Below, one piece after another: positions 53,773 to 64,000 of a DNA stretch of 64,000 nt (the stretch's first letter is position 1; each line of letters begins with the position of its first letter). Below the pieces are notes generated by a model. It was given only the letters and a program-made list of their open reading frames with translations. It did not search any database and was not told the origin of the DNA. Location: assembly GCA_029532625.1 (NCBI GenBank), contig JARFXM010000005.1, positions 124,001-188,000 of the forward strand, given 5' to 3'. Position numbers and translations under genes: made by a program. Origin of the DNA: Lomentospora prolificans (lineage: Eukaryota; Ascomycota; Sordariomycetes; Microascales; Microascaceae).

Positions 53773-55750
53773 TTAATACAAACTCATAAAGACCGCAGCA
53801 ATAGAGGACTTGTCGTATTTTACGTGTTTGCCCTTCCCCTTGTCGATCTCGTGGTAGCGGTCCCAGAAGCGGTTATACAAGGGTTCAAGCGTTTGTTGCA
53901 CGGCCCTAGCAAACATCTGGCGGACTTCTCTTTCCATGCTATACGTTCGATGGCGGGCGACCATCTCATCAAAGCCGGAGTTGAAAGCCTGGAATTTCCC
54001 CTTTATGCTGTCTCTATCTTTGGTCGATAGGCCCTTGAGGATTGATGCGGAATCTGCCTGACTCGAGGTGGGCCGCTGGGCGCGATTCGTGTGAATGACA
54101 TCGAACAAGTGTGTCGATAGGTCCTTACACGTGTCCGTGTAAAGCGCTGTAGCCTTCTTTCGCCACTGATCAAGCATGGCCATGCGAGGTTCTAGGAGCC
54201 GAAGGAGATCTGAATCGCGTATCATGCGTTCAATGATGACGACACAGTTTCCTACAAACACTCCCTGTACCGACTTGCCTCTTAGTAGCGTGGAAGCTTT
54301 TTGGCTTAGAGACGTGAGGAGGGTGTCGATGGTATCGATGCAATAATTGACGAAGATTTCTTTCCCATCAGCGCCGATATCGAAAGAAGCTAGACTTGGA
54401 GCGCGGTCGCCTCCGCGTTTGGCCATTGCGCTGGATCTCCAACCTCCATCGCCGATTGAAATCATGATCCCAGAAATTGCTTCGAGGAACTCTGACATGG
54501 TTTGTAGTCGCTGCATAGCCTCAGAGACCAGAGGTATTGGAGCACCATCCTGGGGAAGTGTTTGAAGGCCGACAGCTCTTCGTCTGGTATCCTCTAGAAT
54601 TTCGGCTAGTGATGCTTTTGCTGTCTCCCTGATGGGTTTGAGAGCAGCGGCAAGAGTAGCTTTTAGCTCGCCGGTCCGAGTCTCGATGCGGCTGGAAAGG
54701 TTTGACATGATTTCTGTGATTTCGTATGCCAAGAAACAGTCCGTGTTAAGATGGGCCTTGACATGCGTATTAAGCTCCCTGAGCGTGCGGGCAAGCTCTG
54801 CAATGGACGCTTGACACACGGCTTGGAACAAAGGGCCCCATTCGCCCCGTGTGAATATATTGCAGATGTTGTCGTATTCCGCAAGTAGCATACCCTCGAG
54901 AGCAGTGGCATAGGAGCCGATTGCATTCGTACCTGCACGATATATGGCGTCGGGTGTCTTCTTCTTTGCTGTATTAACGCTAGCCGTAGCTAGATTGGAA
55001 AGGCTTGAGAGCAGATATGGGCTCCTAATATCCACGTAGAGCTTTCCTACGGATGAATCTTGAGGTGATACCGAAGCACCCGTTTGCCGCAAGCCTGATG
55101 TCATATAGGCGTTTATGAGGCCCAGCCTCGCAAACTTGTCCTGGGAAAGGACGGGGAAGAGCTTGTCCTTGGTGATAAAATTAAGCACTTCGACTTTTGG
55201 AGGGGTCTCTCCTTGAAGGAGCTTTTGAAAGTGGGACTCTAGAAGGTTATTCCCGAACTTTATCAGTCGTGTGAGGTCTGTCATAGTTTGCTGATTTGCG
55301 CGGAGGTTTGATGCCTTCATGTCGTTAAGAGATTTATTTAATCTCTTCATTGAGGATAGATAGTTTGAGAGGCCGATCTTGTCGGGGCCGGCGCGGATAA
55401 TTTGCTCCTCATCATTTTTGCTATCCGCTGGTTGCCGCAGCTTCTCGATCGCGGAAATGACGTTGTCAATATCTAGGAAGGGAGATCTGATGTTAGGGAG
55501 TTACTCTTCAAGGGCCAGACGGACTGTGAAGATGCTGACTTTGGCTCAGGGTTTGTAAACGCCTTGTTTCGCCTCCAAGAGGTCCAACTGCATCCCGGAC
55601 ACTTTTCCCGCTGTCCTCAAGACGGCCAAGGCTGGCCTGTATCTTTTTCGTTAACTGCGTCGTCTTCTCTAACCGCGAGTTGAGGACATCGACTTCGGCG
55701 CGTGCCTCTTCATCGGCCGCATTCCGAGTGGCAGCGATTGCTAGAGACAT
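53773..55750 (-). CDS. EXO70: Exocyst subunit Exo70
   Basis: Exo70 tethers secretory vesicles by binding PI(4,5)P2 and Rho/Cdc42 GTPases at the plasma membrane. The exons are 55,540-55,750 and 53,773-55,472 (636 aa). The N-terminal coiled coil (NAADEEARAEVDVLNSRLEK, TTQLTKKIQASL) sits in exon 1. The 67-nt intron has a weak donor (GTCAGC) but restores RRLQTLSQNIDNVISAIEKL and IIRAGPDKIGLSNYL, diagnostic for fungal Exo70. The helical-rod C-terminus ends with FNSGFDEMVARHRTYSM, LEPLYNRFWDRYHEI and KYDKSSIAAVFMSLY, matching the family. Met 55,750 follows a frame open to 55,786 without a better start. Divergent from MCM3. Confidence 0.94.
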
Positions 55751-56419
55751 CGTAGATAATCGAAAACAAAGAAGGAAGCTATACAATCGAGTCTGTATGC
55801 CCCAGGTACATAGCGGCTGTGGATTCGGGGAATAGCACGACGACGACCAGCGCGTTCTGCTTCAGCGGATTGGGCGATTGCCGCGCTGGCCAGTAGTAGT
55901 ATACAAGTATCCCTTTGGAATTCACAGACCAGAGAGTCTAGTGCCAAAAGACTGATGCGGGGAAGTTGAACTTAGGAATGGCATGAATACGGCGTCGGTT
56001 GTTGCGCAAGTAATAGTCCGACGAGTACTTCGTAGTCCGTAGACCAAGCGCCAATCGATATTATTGGGTGCACCCGGCAACACTTCCTTGACTGTCCTCA
56101 TGGAATGAAATGAATTGCATCGAATGCATCAAGAGGGGCGCCGGGACCGGGTTTTCATTCCTCCGAAACGCCGTGCACGGGAAGCGCGAAAAGCAACCAC
56201 TTAACGCGTTCCACTCGTTCGACGCGTCTCCAAACCACCCCTCAATTCTTCCTCTTGCCCCAGTCCACCATTTCCCCCCATTTCACTCCAGATCACAGCC
56301 TGCTTCGCTCCCCTTCCCTGGTTTGCTTCTGCGCCACTTTCAATTGTCGCGCATTCGTGACAGTGGCCATTGTTTTATCCCTCGGCTTCGGGCTCTTTCC
56401 TTAACTCTCCGCCGGCGTC
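55751..56419. other. Divergent promoter EXO70/MCM3
   Basis: This 669-bp region has no gene. It contains two ACGCGT MluI cell-cycle boxes and a GCGCGAA element near MCM3. The open frame 56,110-56,487 overlaps the first MCM3 exon out of frame and is spurious. Confidence 0.55.
56184..56227 (+). promoter_or_regulatory. MCB/E2F-like element cluster upstream of MCM3
   Basis: GCGCGAA at about 56,184-56,190 is followed by ACGCGT at 56,204-56,209 and ACGCGT at 56,222-56,227, about 190-240 bp before the MCM3 ATG. ACGCGT is the site of the MBF (Mbp1/Swi6) factor that drives G1/S genes, including MCM genes, in fungi. Confidence 0.6.
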
Positions 56420-59222
56420 ATGGACTTCTTTATGCTGCAGGATGCGGCAACCAAGGATCGCATTCGCCAGGCCGAAGAATTCCTTGATCCACGTAAGTAG
56501 CGCTAGATCGCTCTCTAGCCGCTGATTTTAGCTAACTGGACACGAAGATGACTCGCCCCACCGAAGCTACCGATCCGACATCATTTTGATGTTGCAGAAG
56601 AACCAGCGGAGGCTGACTGTTAACCTTGACCATGTTCGTGATCAGAATGCGGAGCTTGCGCAGGGCTTGTTGTCCCATCCATTCGACTATACCCTCGCGT
56701 TCAACCACGCTCTGAAGGAAATTGTGAAGACGATCCCTCAAGCTCGGCCTGACCAAACTGCGCCCGATGTCTTGTACTATTGTGCATGGGCTGGCAGCTT
56801 TGGCTCAGCCTCGTGCAACCCACGAACCCTTTCTTCGAGCCATCTCAACCATATGGTTTCTGTGGAAGGGATCGTGACACGGTGCTCATTAATTCGCCCG
56901 AAAATCACCAAGAGTGTACACTATAATGAAACGAAGAACATCTTTCAATTTCGGGAGTACCAGGATCAGACAATGACAAATGGTGTGACGACATCGAGCG
57001 TCTATCCCCAAGAAGATGACGAAGGAAATCCCCTGATCACCGAGTACGGATTCTCGACCTACCGAGACCACCAGACCGTCTCCATCCAAGAGATGCCTGA
57101 GCGTGCCCCAGCTGGACAGCTTCCCCGTGGTGTTGATGTCATTCTTGATGATGATCTCGTGGACAAGGTTAAGCCAGGCGACAGGGTCCAACTTGTGGGA
57201 ATCTTCCGTTCTCTAGGTAACCGGAACACCAACCATAATAGCGCAGTTTTCAAGACTGTGATCCTAGCGAACAATGTTGTTTTGCTATCCTCTAAGTCTG
57301 GTGGTGGCGTTGCGACTGCGACGATAACCGACACGGATATTCGAAATATCAATAAAATTTCCAAGAAAAAGAACCTGCTGGACCTTCTCTCCCAGTCTCT
57401 GGCCCCGAGCATCTACGGCCACGACTATATTAAAAAGGCTATTTTACTGATGCTCCTAGGCGGAATGGAGAAAAACCTTGAGAATGGCACCCATCTCCGA
57501 GGTGACATCAACATCCTGATGGTAGGCGACCCATCTACGGCGAAGTCTCAACTTTTGCGTTTCGTTCTGAACACCGCTCCCCTGGCCATTGCCACCACGG
57601 GTCGGGGTTCCTCCGGAGTTGGTCTCACAGCCGCCGTCACCTCGGACAAGGAGACTGGCGAGAGAAGGCTCGAAGCAGGCGCCATGGTCATGGCTGACAG
57701 GGGCGTTGTCTGCATTGATGAATTTGACAAGATGTCGGACATTGACCGCGTCGCAATCCATGAAGTTATGGAGCAGCAAACAGTCACTATTGCTAAGGCG
57801 GGAATTCACACCTCCCTTAATGCCCGCTGCAGCGTCATTGCAGCTGCCAACCCTATCTATGGCCAATACGATACTCGGAAAGACCCGCACAAGAATATTG
57901 CCCTCCCCGACTCTCTGCTTTCGCGTTTCGATCTTCTCTTTGTCGTCACAGACGATGTGGATGACTCACGGGATCGACGAGTATCGGAACACGTCTTGCG
58001 CATGCACCGGTATCGCCCGGCCGGTATCGAAGAGGGTGCACCCATTCGAGAGAACACTGGCCAGTTTTTAGGCGTTGCAGTCAACAATCAGGTCGACTCT
58101 CAGCGTCCCACAGACGTCTTCGAAAAATACGATCCCCTTTTACATGCCGGTGTTACGCGGACTTCTGGGCGTGGGCAGAACAAAAAACCGGAGGTATTGA
58201 GCATTCCTTTCATGAAAAAATACATCCAATACGCCAAGAGCCGTATAAAGCCCATTCTTACTCAGGATGCGGCGGATCGCATTGGAGAGATTTACGTAGG
58301 ATTGCGCAATGACGAGATAGAAGGCAACCAACGCCGAACCAGCCCGCTGACTGTTCGTACCTTGGAGACACTCATTCGACTCTCAACCGCGCATGCGAAG
58401 GCCAGGCTGTCTAACCGAATCGAGGAACGTGACGCACTAGCAGCTGAAGCTATATTGAGGTTTGCGCTCTTCAAGGAGATTGTAGAGGATCAGTCGCGGA
58501 AGAAGAGGAGGAAGACGCAAACTGTGGATTGGGCATCCTCGAGTGAGGAGAGTTCGGGCGAGTCCGACGACGACAACGATGATAGTAGGAATTATCACGC
58601 GCCCTCTGGCCAGCCGTCAACTCAAGGAAGGGCAACCAGGGCATCGGGCCGTTCAGGAGCGGCTTCACAAGCTTCGAGTAGCATTGTACAGCCAAATGCG
58701 AACTCAAGCTCCCGGGAGACACCGTCATCTTCGGCCCAGGATGAAGATGCTGGTGACCTCTACGACGCAACACCCCGACGGTCTGGGCGCAGCAGTGGAG
58801 TACAACAGCGCGGCTCCGTATCGCGAGCGCAGCGAGCTCCTGCATCGCAGTCTGATGATGACAGCCAGGAAGACGAACAGCTCGCCAACGATACCGCTGG
58901 GCTCACTATCGATGCACCGATTACCCCTCAGCGGCTTGGCGTTTTTAGAGCTGCCTTGGGTCAGCTTTTGAATACTTCGCTTTTCGAAAATGATGATTCA
59001 GCCAATGTCGACGACCTCATTCAAGCTGTAAACCGCAAGGTCGGTTCTACAGGCGGGGGTAGCTTTACGAAGCAGGAGGCTATCAAGGCGCTAAAGAAGA
59101 TGGATGAGGCGACTCAAATAATGTAAGTGACGACGGTCCGAATGCGGTGATAGCAAAAATGACGCTGACTTGGATCCCTTCCCTCTAGGTTTACCGACGG
59201 CGAACTCGTGTACAAGCTTTAG
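56420..59222 (+). CDS. MCM3: DNA replication licensing factor Mcm3
   Basis: Mcm3 is a subunit of the hexameric MCM2-7 replicative helicase. The exons are 56,420-56,492, 56,548-59,122 and 59,189-59,222 (893 aa). The N-terminus (MDFFMLQDAATKDRIRQAEEF) lies in exon 1. The AAA+ core has Walker A GDPSTAKS with Lys357, Walker B GVVCIDEFDKM with Asp415-Glu416, and the arginine finger in SRFDLLF (Arg484). A Ser/Glu/Asp-rich linker (about residues 680-790) precedes the C-terminal winged helix. The last exon encodes only 11 residues plus part of a codon (FTDGELVYKL and stop). That tail completes the winged-helix end, matching other Mcm3 proteins, and would be missed by a model ending at 59,126. Confidence 0.96.
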
Positions 59223-59482
59223 TCGTCACTTGGCGCCTAATATAGAGAGATGCATGACGCTTTACCTTATAATGGGAAGATGCGGACCGGCCTGTGCTGC
59301 TACGGCCTCCGAGGGGCGCGGGCGTTGGTGAATGAATTTGGGCAAGTTTGGTTTGTGCATTTGATATAAAAAAATGAGACAAGGGACAGGGCGGGAGGAT
59401 ACGGTATAGGTAGCTGCGCGGTTTTCCGATAGGCATGTGCTTTTGGAATCTATGGTGAAGAAAATCAGAAAGAAAAACCGGG

Positions 59483-60901
59483 TTACGACATTCGTCCTCG
59501 TGAGAGTCTCTGTCGGAATTCCTCTAATCTGTCTTTTACTTTGACGCCATTCCACACCTCTTGACCCTCTTCATCCTTTCCGAGTGTAGGCAGCCCAACT
59601 TGTTCTATCACGAAGCTAGCGGCAATGGATCCCCAAACAGCGGCTTCTTCGATGCTTTGGCCTCTGGCCAGGGCGAGTGAAAGGGCACCGAGAAACGCGT
59701 TTCCTCCCCCTGTAGGATCGACGACTTTCGTAGCATCCTGGTGATATGCAGGTATCCATTTTTCCACGCCCGGATCCACTTCGATCTCTTCTCGAGCAAT
59801 AGACCCATCATCATCCTGCATAAGACCAGCGAATAGAGCCTCCATATCAATGTCTGGACGCAGTCCGCCGTGGAGGAGCTCCTTCTTGGATCTCTTGAGG
59901 CCGCTCCGGTGGGGATTCCTCCTTCGGCCGCCATTGCGGGCAATGTAACAACCTTTCTCGGCCGCCCTGATCACGAGAGTGAATGACTGAAGACAGAGGC
60001 TAGCAAGGAGCTGCTCCACGTGACGCTCGACGGAAGCCGTCGAAATCTCGCCCGTGACGGGGTCAAGCCCGTCGTCTCCCATGAAGCCAGCCAGTTCGCT
60101 GTGGTTAGGACTGCAGATGTCTACGACGGGGAGGGTGTTTGTGCACGCCAGCAGCTCATCGGGCGTGCACTTGTCCGGGACGGGCTCCCAGATTATAAAC
60201 GGCCTAGAGTACTCGCCGGGCGGCATGATTTTCTTCCGGAGCTTGGTGATGTCTGCGACGATTTCCTGGCAGCGACCGGGTGAACAGACAAGGTGGAAGG
60301 CCTTGGCCTGGAGTAAGTGCAGGGGTAGGTCGTCGGCGTGAAGTCGGCGCTTGGGCGTCATATACTTGAAGTCACGCTTTCCTACGGCTTTGTAGCCATT
60401 CCAAGCGCGGGTAGTCAGGCGGTCCTCATCTAGGCGGAGGATAGCTGATGTCTCCCACGAGTCGATAAGTGTGGTGAGATAAGGCGGAAAGTCGGACCCT
60501 TTATCCACGATCCAGCCTATTGAGGAGGAGAGGGGAGGCGGGGAGAGGAGCCTCGCCCCCAACGCAGCGTAAGTTCCTGCGCCTCCCGGCACGTTGTGGA
60601 CAGGCGGCGTAGGTGGAAGAAACTCAATGTCGTCTACCGAACCCGTGAAGCGTCAGCTCGATGAGACTTTGCGGAAAAAGGGGTTCGAAAAAGAGCAGGG
60701 CTTGTGCATGCTCACGGCACAGGAACAAAGATGAGACTTGCCGATTATGAACATGGCCAGAGTTACAAAATCGATGTTAGGCGGTGCTGAGCAGGTCTCC
60801 TCTCCGGCCGTTTCGTGAATCTCAGGCGTGTCGACGCCGTTTTGCAGCACGGGCTCCGGCGCCTCTGACTGCGACTGTTCGAGGGTCTCAGTCTCTGCCA
60901 T
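59483..60901 (-). CDS. MAK32: PfkB-family protein Mak32
   Basis: Mak32 is named for its need in maintaining the M1 killer dsRNA in yeast; its biochemical role is unknown. The exons are 60,742-60,901 and 59,483-60,633 (436 aa). The intron starts GC (GCAAGT) and ends GTAG, a GC-AG intron. It joins as FVTLAMFIIDDIEF and then VPGGAGTYAALGARL, the ribokinase-like N-terminal pattern. The C-terminal motif is DPTGGGNAFLGA: the PfkB signature DTxGAGD has Asn365 where the catalytic aspartate should be, so kinase activity is doubtful. Convergent with MCM3 (260 bp apart). Confidence 0.9.
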
Positions 60902-62422
60902 TTCAGTCACCCTTGCACTTTCTTTAATGTGCTGGCTAAATGATCACCTCCCTGCCAAGCTGATTTGGCGCGCTTTCGCGACGCCTATAAGTAGGTATAA
61001 AGAATATCGAGCGCTTGGGTTCGTGGAGGGTGGGCCGGCCTGGCGATCAATAGGGCGATTGGGCTACTACCGAAGAAGGCACCAAGAAGAAGCAGATAAT
61101 TTGACATGAGCCAGCGAGCAGGGAGCAACACCGACACCGGATTTTGACATTCGACGGGAATGGATGGTAAATAAAAGAAGTGTTATCCAACTTTGGGTTC
61201 TGCTATTTCATTTCAGTCGACCCCGTGTCGAAGAATGACCGTGCCTTGACCGCCCTGCTTGACGGTGAATGATGGGTCCCGGATTAGCTGACTGCTTCAC
61301 TGACCTAACCCCGTCGTTGGCCTCGTCGAGTGGACTAGTTCTGAGGCGAGCGGTGCCAAGCTTGTACCTTTGGGATGGTTGAAATATTGCAATATGAGAT
61401 TTTGATTGGTCCAAGGCGACGGTGTGGTGGATTGAGCCTCGACCGGTCCTGACGCCATCGGGTAAAGATAGCGACCTGCCATTAATAGGTTCGAAGCATC
61501 TGGTGGGTGCCTCGATGCAGAAGCGGATCTCGTAATATTGGATCCCTTTGTGCTGCTCTGGGGTGAATACTGGCCGGCTTGGGCTTCTGAGATTGACTGG
61601 AAGGTCAGAGCGGAGGTAAGCCAAATGATAGGGTAAGCATTGATCCATTGCCTTCTTGCATCTCCCTTGTGAGCTCTTAACTGGCAAGTATTTTTTTCTT
61701 TCTTTCACCCTTGGAATTATCCACCATTTCCATCTCTCTTTTCCGGCGTGTTTAATATTCTGTATCGCCCTGCGGAGTATTAGGCTTCTGCCAGTCTCGA
61801 TCCCGGTGTTGGCAGGTGGACGGACCGACACATGGACTTGGCTGTAACCGAAATTCGTGCCTAATCATTGACCGGGCTTGGGGCGATTAATCAAGCAACT
61901 GCTGGCGTATGTCATCTTTCAGAGCTGTTAAAGTACCTCAGCACCTTGCTGAGGGAGCGGCTCCTGGAACAGCTCGTGCTGCAGGTACCCAGTACATTTA
62001 GACTGCCACCTGCGACAAGCACAAGCTTGCCTTTCTGACCTGCTGAAGATCATTTGTGATTCCAGGCAGCATTGAAACAAGGTATGTTTCTCCCACCAGG
62101 CCGCTGGCTAGGTTACCATTTAACCATATGGCGGCGGGCTCGCTGTTCATCCCATCGTCAATTGAATTGCGCCAATCTCCTGACGCCTCTTCCGCTTTCG
62201 ACTCCTGTGACGGTACCTTGCTTCCAGGCGACCCCCTGAGCCTTGTCCGCGAAGAGCCGCAGGAGCTTGCTTCCCCATTCATCATTTTTCCCTTTCGCTA
62301 TTTTCAGTCCTACCGCGCCTCCTATTTCCATCGTTGCGCTTCATCAAGCAAGACCTTCGAATCTCGAATCTAATAGTCATAGGAACTAGAGATACGCTAC
62401 GAGAACACATCGACACGAGACC
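60902..62422. other. Divergent region MAK32/SRV2
   Basis: This is 1.5 kb without a gene I can support. The largest open frame (61,208-61,831, minus, 207 codons) is basic, repeats no known pattern and has no supporting splice structure. The part nearest SRV2 is probably its 5' untranslated region and promoter. Confidence 0.5.
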
Positions 62423-64000
62423 ATGGCTGCAAATGGCATGCATAACCTGGCAACCCTCATCAAGAGGTACGCTTGAAGACGACGAATCACCCCCCATTGG
62501 AGGCAGCCAACAATCTACGCCTCGATACTAACACTTCTCGCTAGGCTTGAGGCTGCCACGGCGAGGCTAGAGGACATTGCCGAATCTACACAAGGCGCTC
62601 CTACGGCTAGTCTCACATCCGGCACGCCGACGCCCGCAGCGGCCGGCGCATCGAATGCCGTAGCTGCCCCTCCGGTCCCCGTCGTGCCTGCGGAGCCTGT
62701 ACCCGAGTCGGTCGAGGAGTTTGATAACTTCGTCAAAGAGTCGGTACAGAAGTATGTCGGTCTAGCACAGGGCCTGGACGAGCATGTTTCTGAGCAGGTA
62801 GGTCGTCCCATACGCTCGCGCCCGCCTTTTTCTGGTGCCTGGTGCTAACGTATGAGGCGCTTTCGTCAAATATAGGCTCAAGCTTTGCTCGAAGGATTCC
62901 ATAGCCAACGAAACTTCCTTCTTATCACCACGAAGGCGAAGAAGCCAGATATAACAGGATCTGAGATGTCCGTGTTCCAAGATCTCGTCAAACCTATTAG
63001 CGAAGCCATCGGCCGCGTTAGCTCGATCAAGGACGCAAACCGCACCTCCAAGTTTTATAATCATCTGTCGACCGTCTCCGAAGGTGCACTCGTTCTCGCT
63101 TGGGTTACTGTGGATAACCGACCTTGGAAGCATGTCGAGGAAAGCCTTGGTTCCGCACAATTTTTTGGAAACCGGGTCCTTCAAGAGTTCAAGGACAAGT
63201 ACGTGGATGCGCTGCCACGAGTAACCACCTCCCCAACGCACCGTAAAGCACGATTCTGACTCTTGATGGCTCGCAGGGATCCTAAGCAGGTCGAATTTAT
63301 TCAAGCTTTCTATCAGGTCTTCCGGGACCTTGCTGAATACGTCAAACAGTACTTTCCGAACGCAATTGTGTGGAATGCGAACGGAAAGCCTGCTAAAGAT
63401 GTGATGGCCGAGCTCGCTTCTCGTACACAACAACCTCGAGGTCCCGCGGCCCCCGCCGCTGTTGGTGCCATGCCGCCTGCCCCCCCGCCGCCGCCCCCGG
63501 TAGCGAGCCTTCTAGGCTCCGTTACTACCACTCCACCCACACAATCCGGGTTAGGGGCCGTGTTCTCCGAGCTCAACAAAGGAGAAGCTGTGACTAAGGG
63601 TCTGCGCAAGGTGGACAAGTCAGAAATGACCCACAAGAATCCTTCACTTCGAGCTGGATCGACCGTTCCGGACAAGGACGCGGCAAATCGGGGTAAGAGC
63701 CCGGCGCCAGGGAAGAAACCGAAGCCCGAAAGTATGAGGGTGAAGAAGCCTCCCAAGAAAGAACTGGATGGGAACAAGTGGATTATTGTAAGTTTCAGAA
63801 GGTCCCGTCTCGGTTGAAAAGTGAGAGTCCCAACTCACGGATTTTCTAACTAGGAAAACTACGACAACCCTCCGGAACCTATTGAAATTGAGGCTTCCAT
63901 CTCGCACTCAATCCTTATTAGCAAATGTTCCAAGACTACTATCATCATCAAGGGGAAGGCCAACGCAGTCACTGTGGAGAACACAGTTCGGCTGTCCCTC
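62423..64000 (+). CDS. SRV2: Adenylyl cyclase-associated protein CAP/Srv2, 3' truncated by the window
   Basis: CAP/Srv2 recycles cofilin-bound ADP-actin and links Ras to adenylyl cyclase in yeast. The exons seen are 62,423-62,466, 62,545-62,797, 62,876-63,198, 63,277-63,787 and 63,854-64,000 and beyond (426 aa visible). The N-terminal helix (MHNLATLIKRLEAATARLEDI) matches the cyclase-binding coiled coil. The helical folded domain follows (ALLEGFHSQRNFLLITTKAK, DPKQVEFIQAFYQVFRDLAEYVK). Then comes the poly-proline stretch (PPAPPPPPP) for profilin/SH3 binding, WH2-like residues around KGLRKVDKSEMTHKNPSLR, and the start of the beta-helix CARP domain (GKANAVTVENTV). The right end is cut in frame at the window edge. 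Confidence 0.95.

Noticed and set aside
61208..61831. 207-codon minus-strand frame between MAK32 and SRV2
   Set aside because: Low-complexity basic composition, no recognisable motif, no upstream exon, and no conservation signal that I can see.
1..64000. CRISPR array, bacterial operon or prophage features
   Set aside because: No regular spacer-repeat pattern. Every gene is eukaryotic with spliceosomal introns.

Overview
The window is nuclear DNA of a filamentous ascomycete (Pezizomycotina). All 22 protein genes I can support are conserved eukaryotic or fungal genes. Introns are short (about 50-140 nt), begin GTAAGT, GTATGT or similar, and end CTAG or CAG. The first 11.3 kb is an extremely A+T- and TpA-rich, stop-riddled block of the kind left by repeat-induced point mutation (RIP) of transposons. 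I cannot name the species or class.

Layout. 1-11,300 is the AT-rich block. It has no credible gene, but it does hold a diverged direct repeat (about 30-970 and 3,695-4,645) and an inverted repeat (10,275-10,371 and 10,748-10,844). The transition to normal composition lies at about 11,300-11,450. From 11,638 to the right edge, genes are packed on both strands: YND1 apyrase(+), OPI10/Hikeshi(-), Nudix hydrolase(+), RPB8(-), ELP4(+), SEN34(+), Asi3-like RING protein(-), MTR3(-), VAN1-type mannosyltransferase(+), GEA-type ARF-GEF(+), U1A/U2B''-type RRM protein(+), VMA8(-), SYF1(+), CCA1(+), FIG4(+), TTI2(-), an unknown 363-aa protein(+), a 1,223-aa RNA-end repair-like fusion(+), EXO70(-), MCM3(+), MAK32(-) and SRV2/CAP(+, cut by the window end). 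Most gene models were rebuilt here by joining exons and checking frame, total length and family conservation across each junction. Several first exons and micro-exons are too short to show up as open reading frames.

How the genes relate. There is no obvious metabolic or secretion cluster. The loci are housekeeping genes, with an excess of RNA work: RPB8 (polymerase core), ELP4 (tRNA wobble modification), SEN34 (tRNA splicing), CCA1 (tRNA CCA end), MTR3 (exosome), the U2B''-type protein and SYF1 (spliceosome), and the 2H-EEP-PAP-MJ1316 fusion. Membrane-traffic genes form a second theme (GEA, VAN1, VMA8, FIG4, EXO70, YND1, and SRV2 for actin).

The most unusual locus is 49,010-52,856. One polypeptide combines a 2H phosphoesterase-like domain, an endonuclease/exonuclease/phosphatase domain, a poly(A)-polymerase-type nucleotidyltransferase and a C-terminal MJ1316/DUF504 domain. 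This looks like a one-protein RNA-end healing and tailing machine. Also notable are VMA8 with 11-nt and 10-nt micro-exons, YND1 with a 7-nt first coding exon, a GC-AG intron in MAK32, a changed catalytic motif in MAK32, and two MluI cell-cycle boxes upstream of MCM3.
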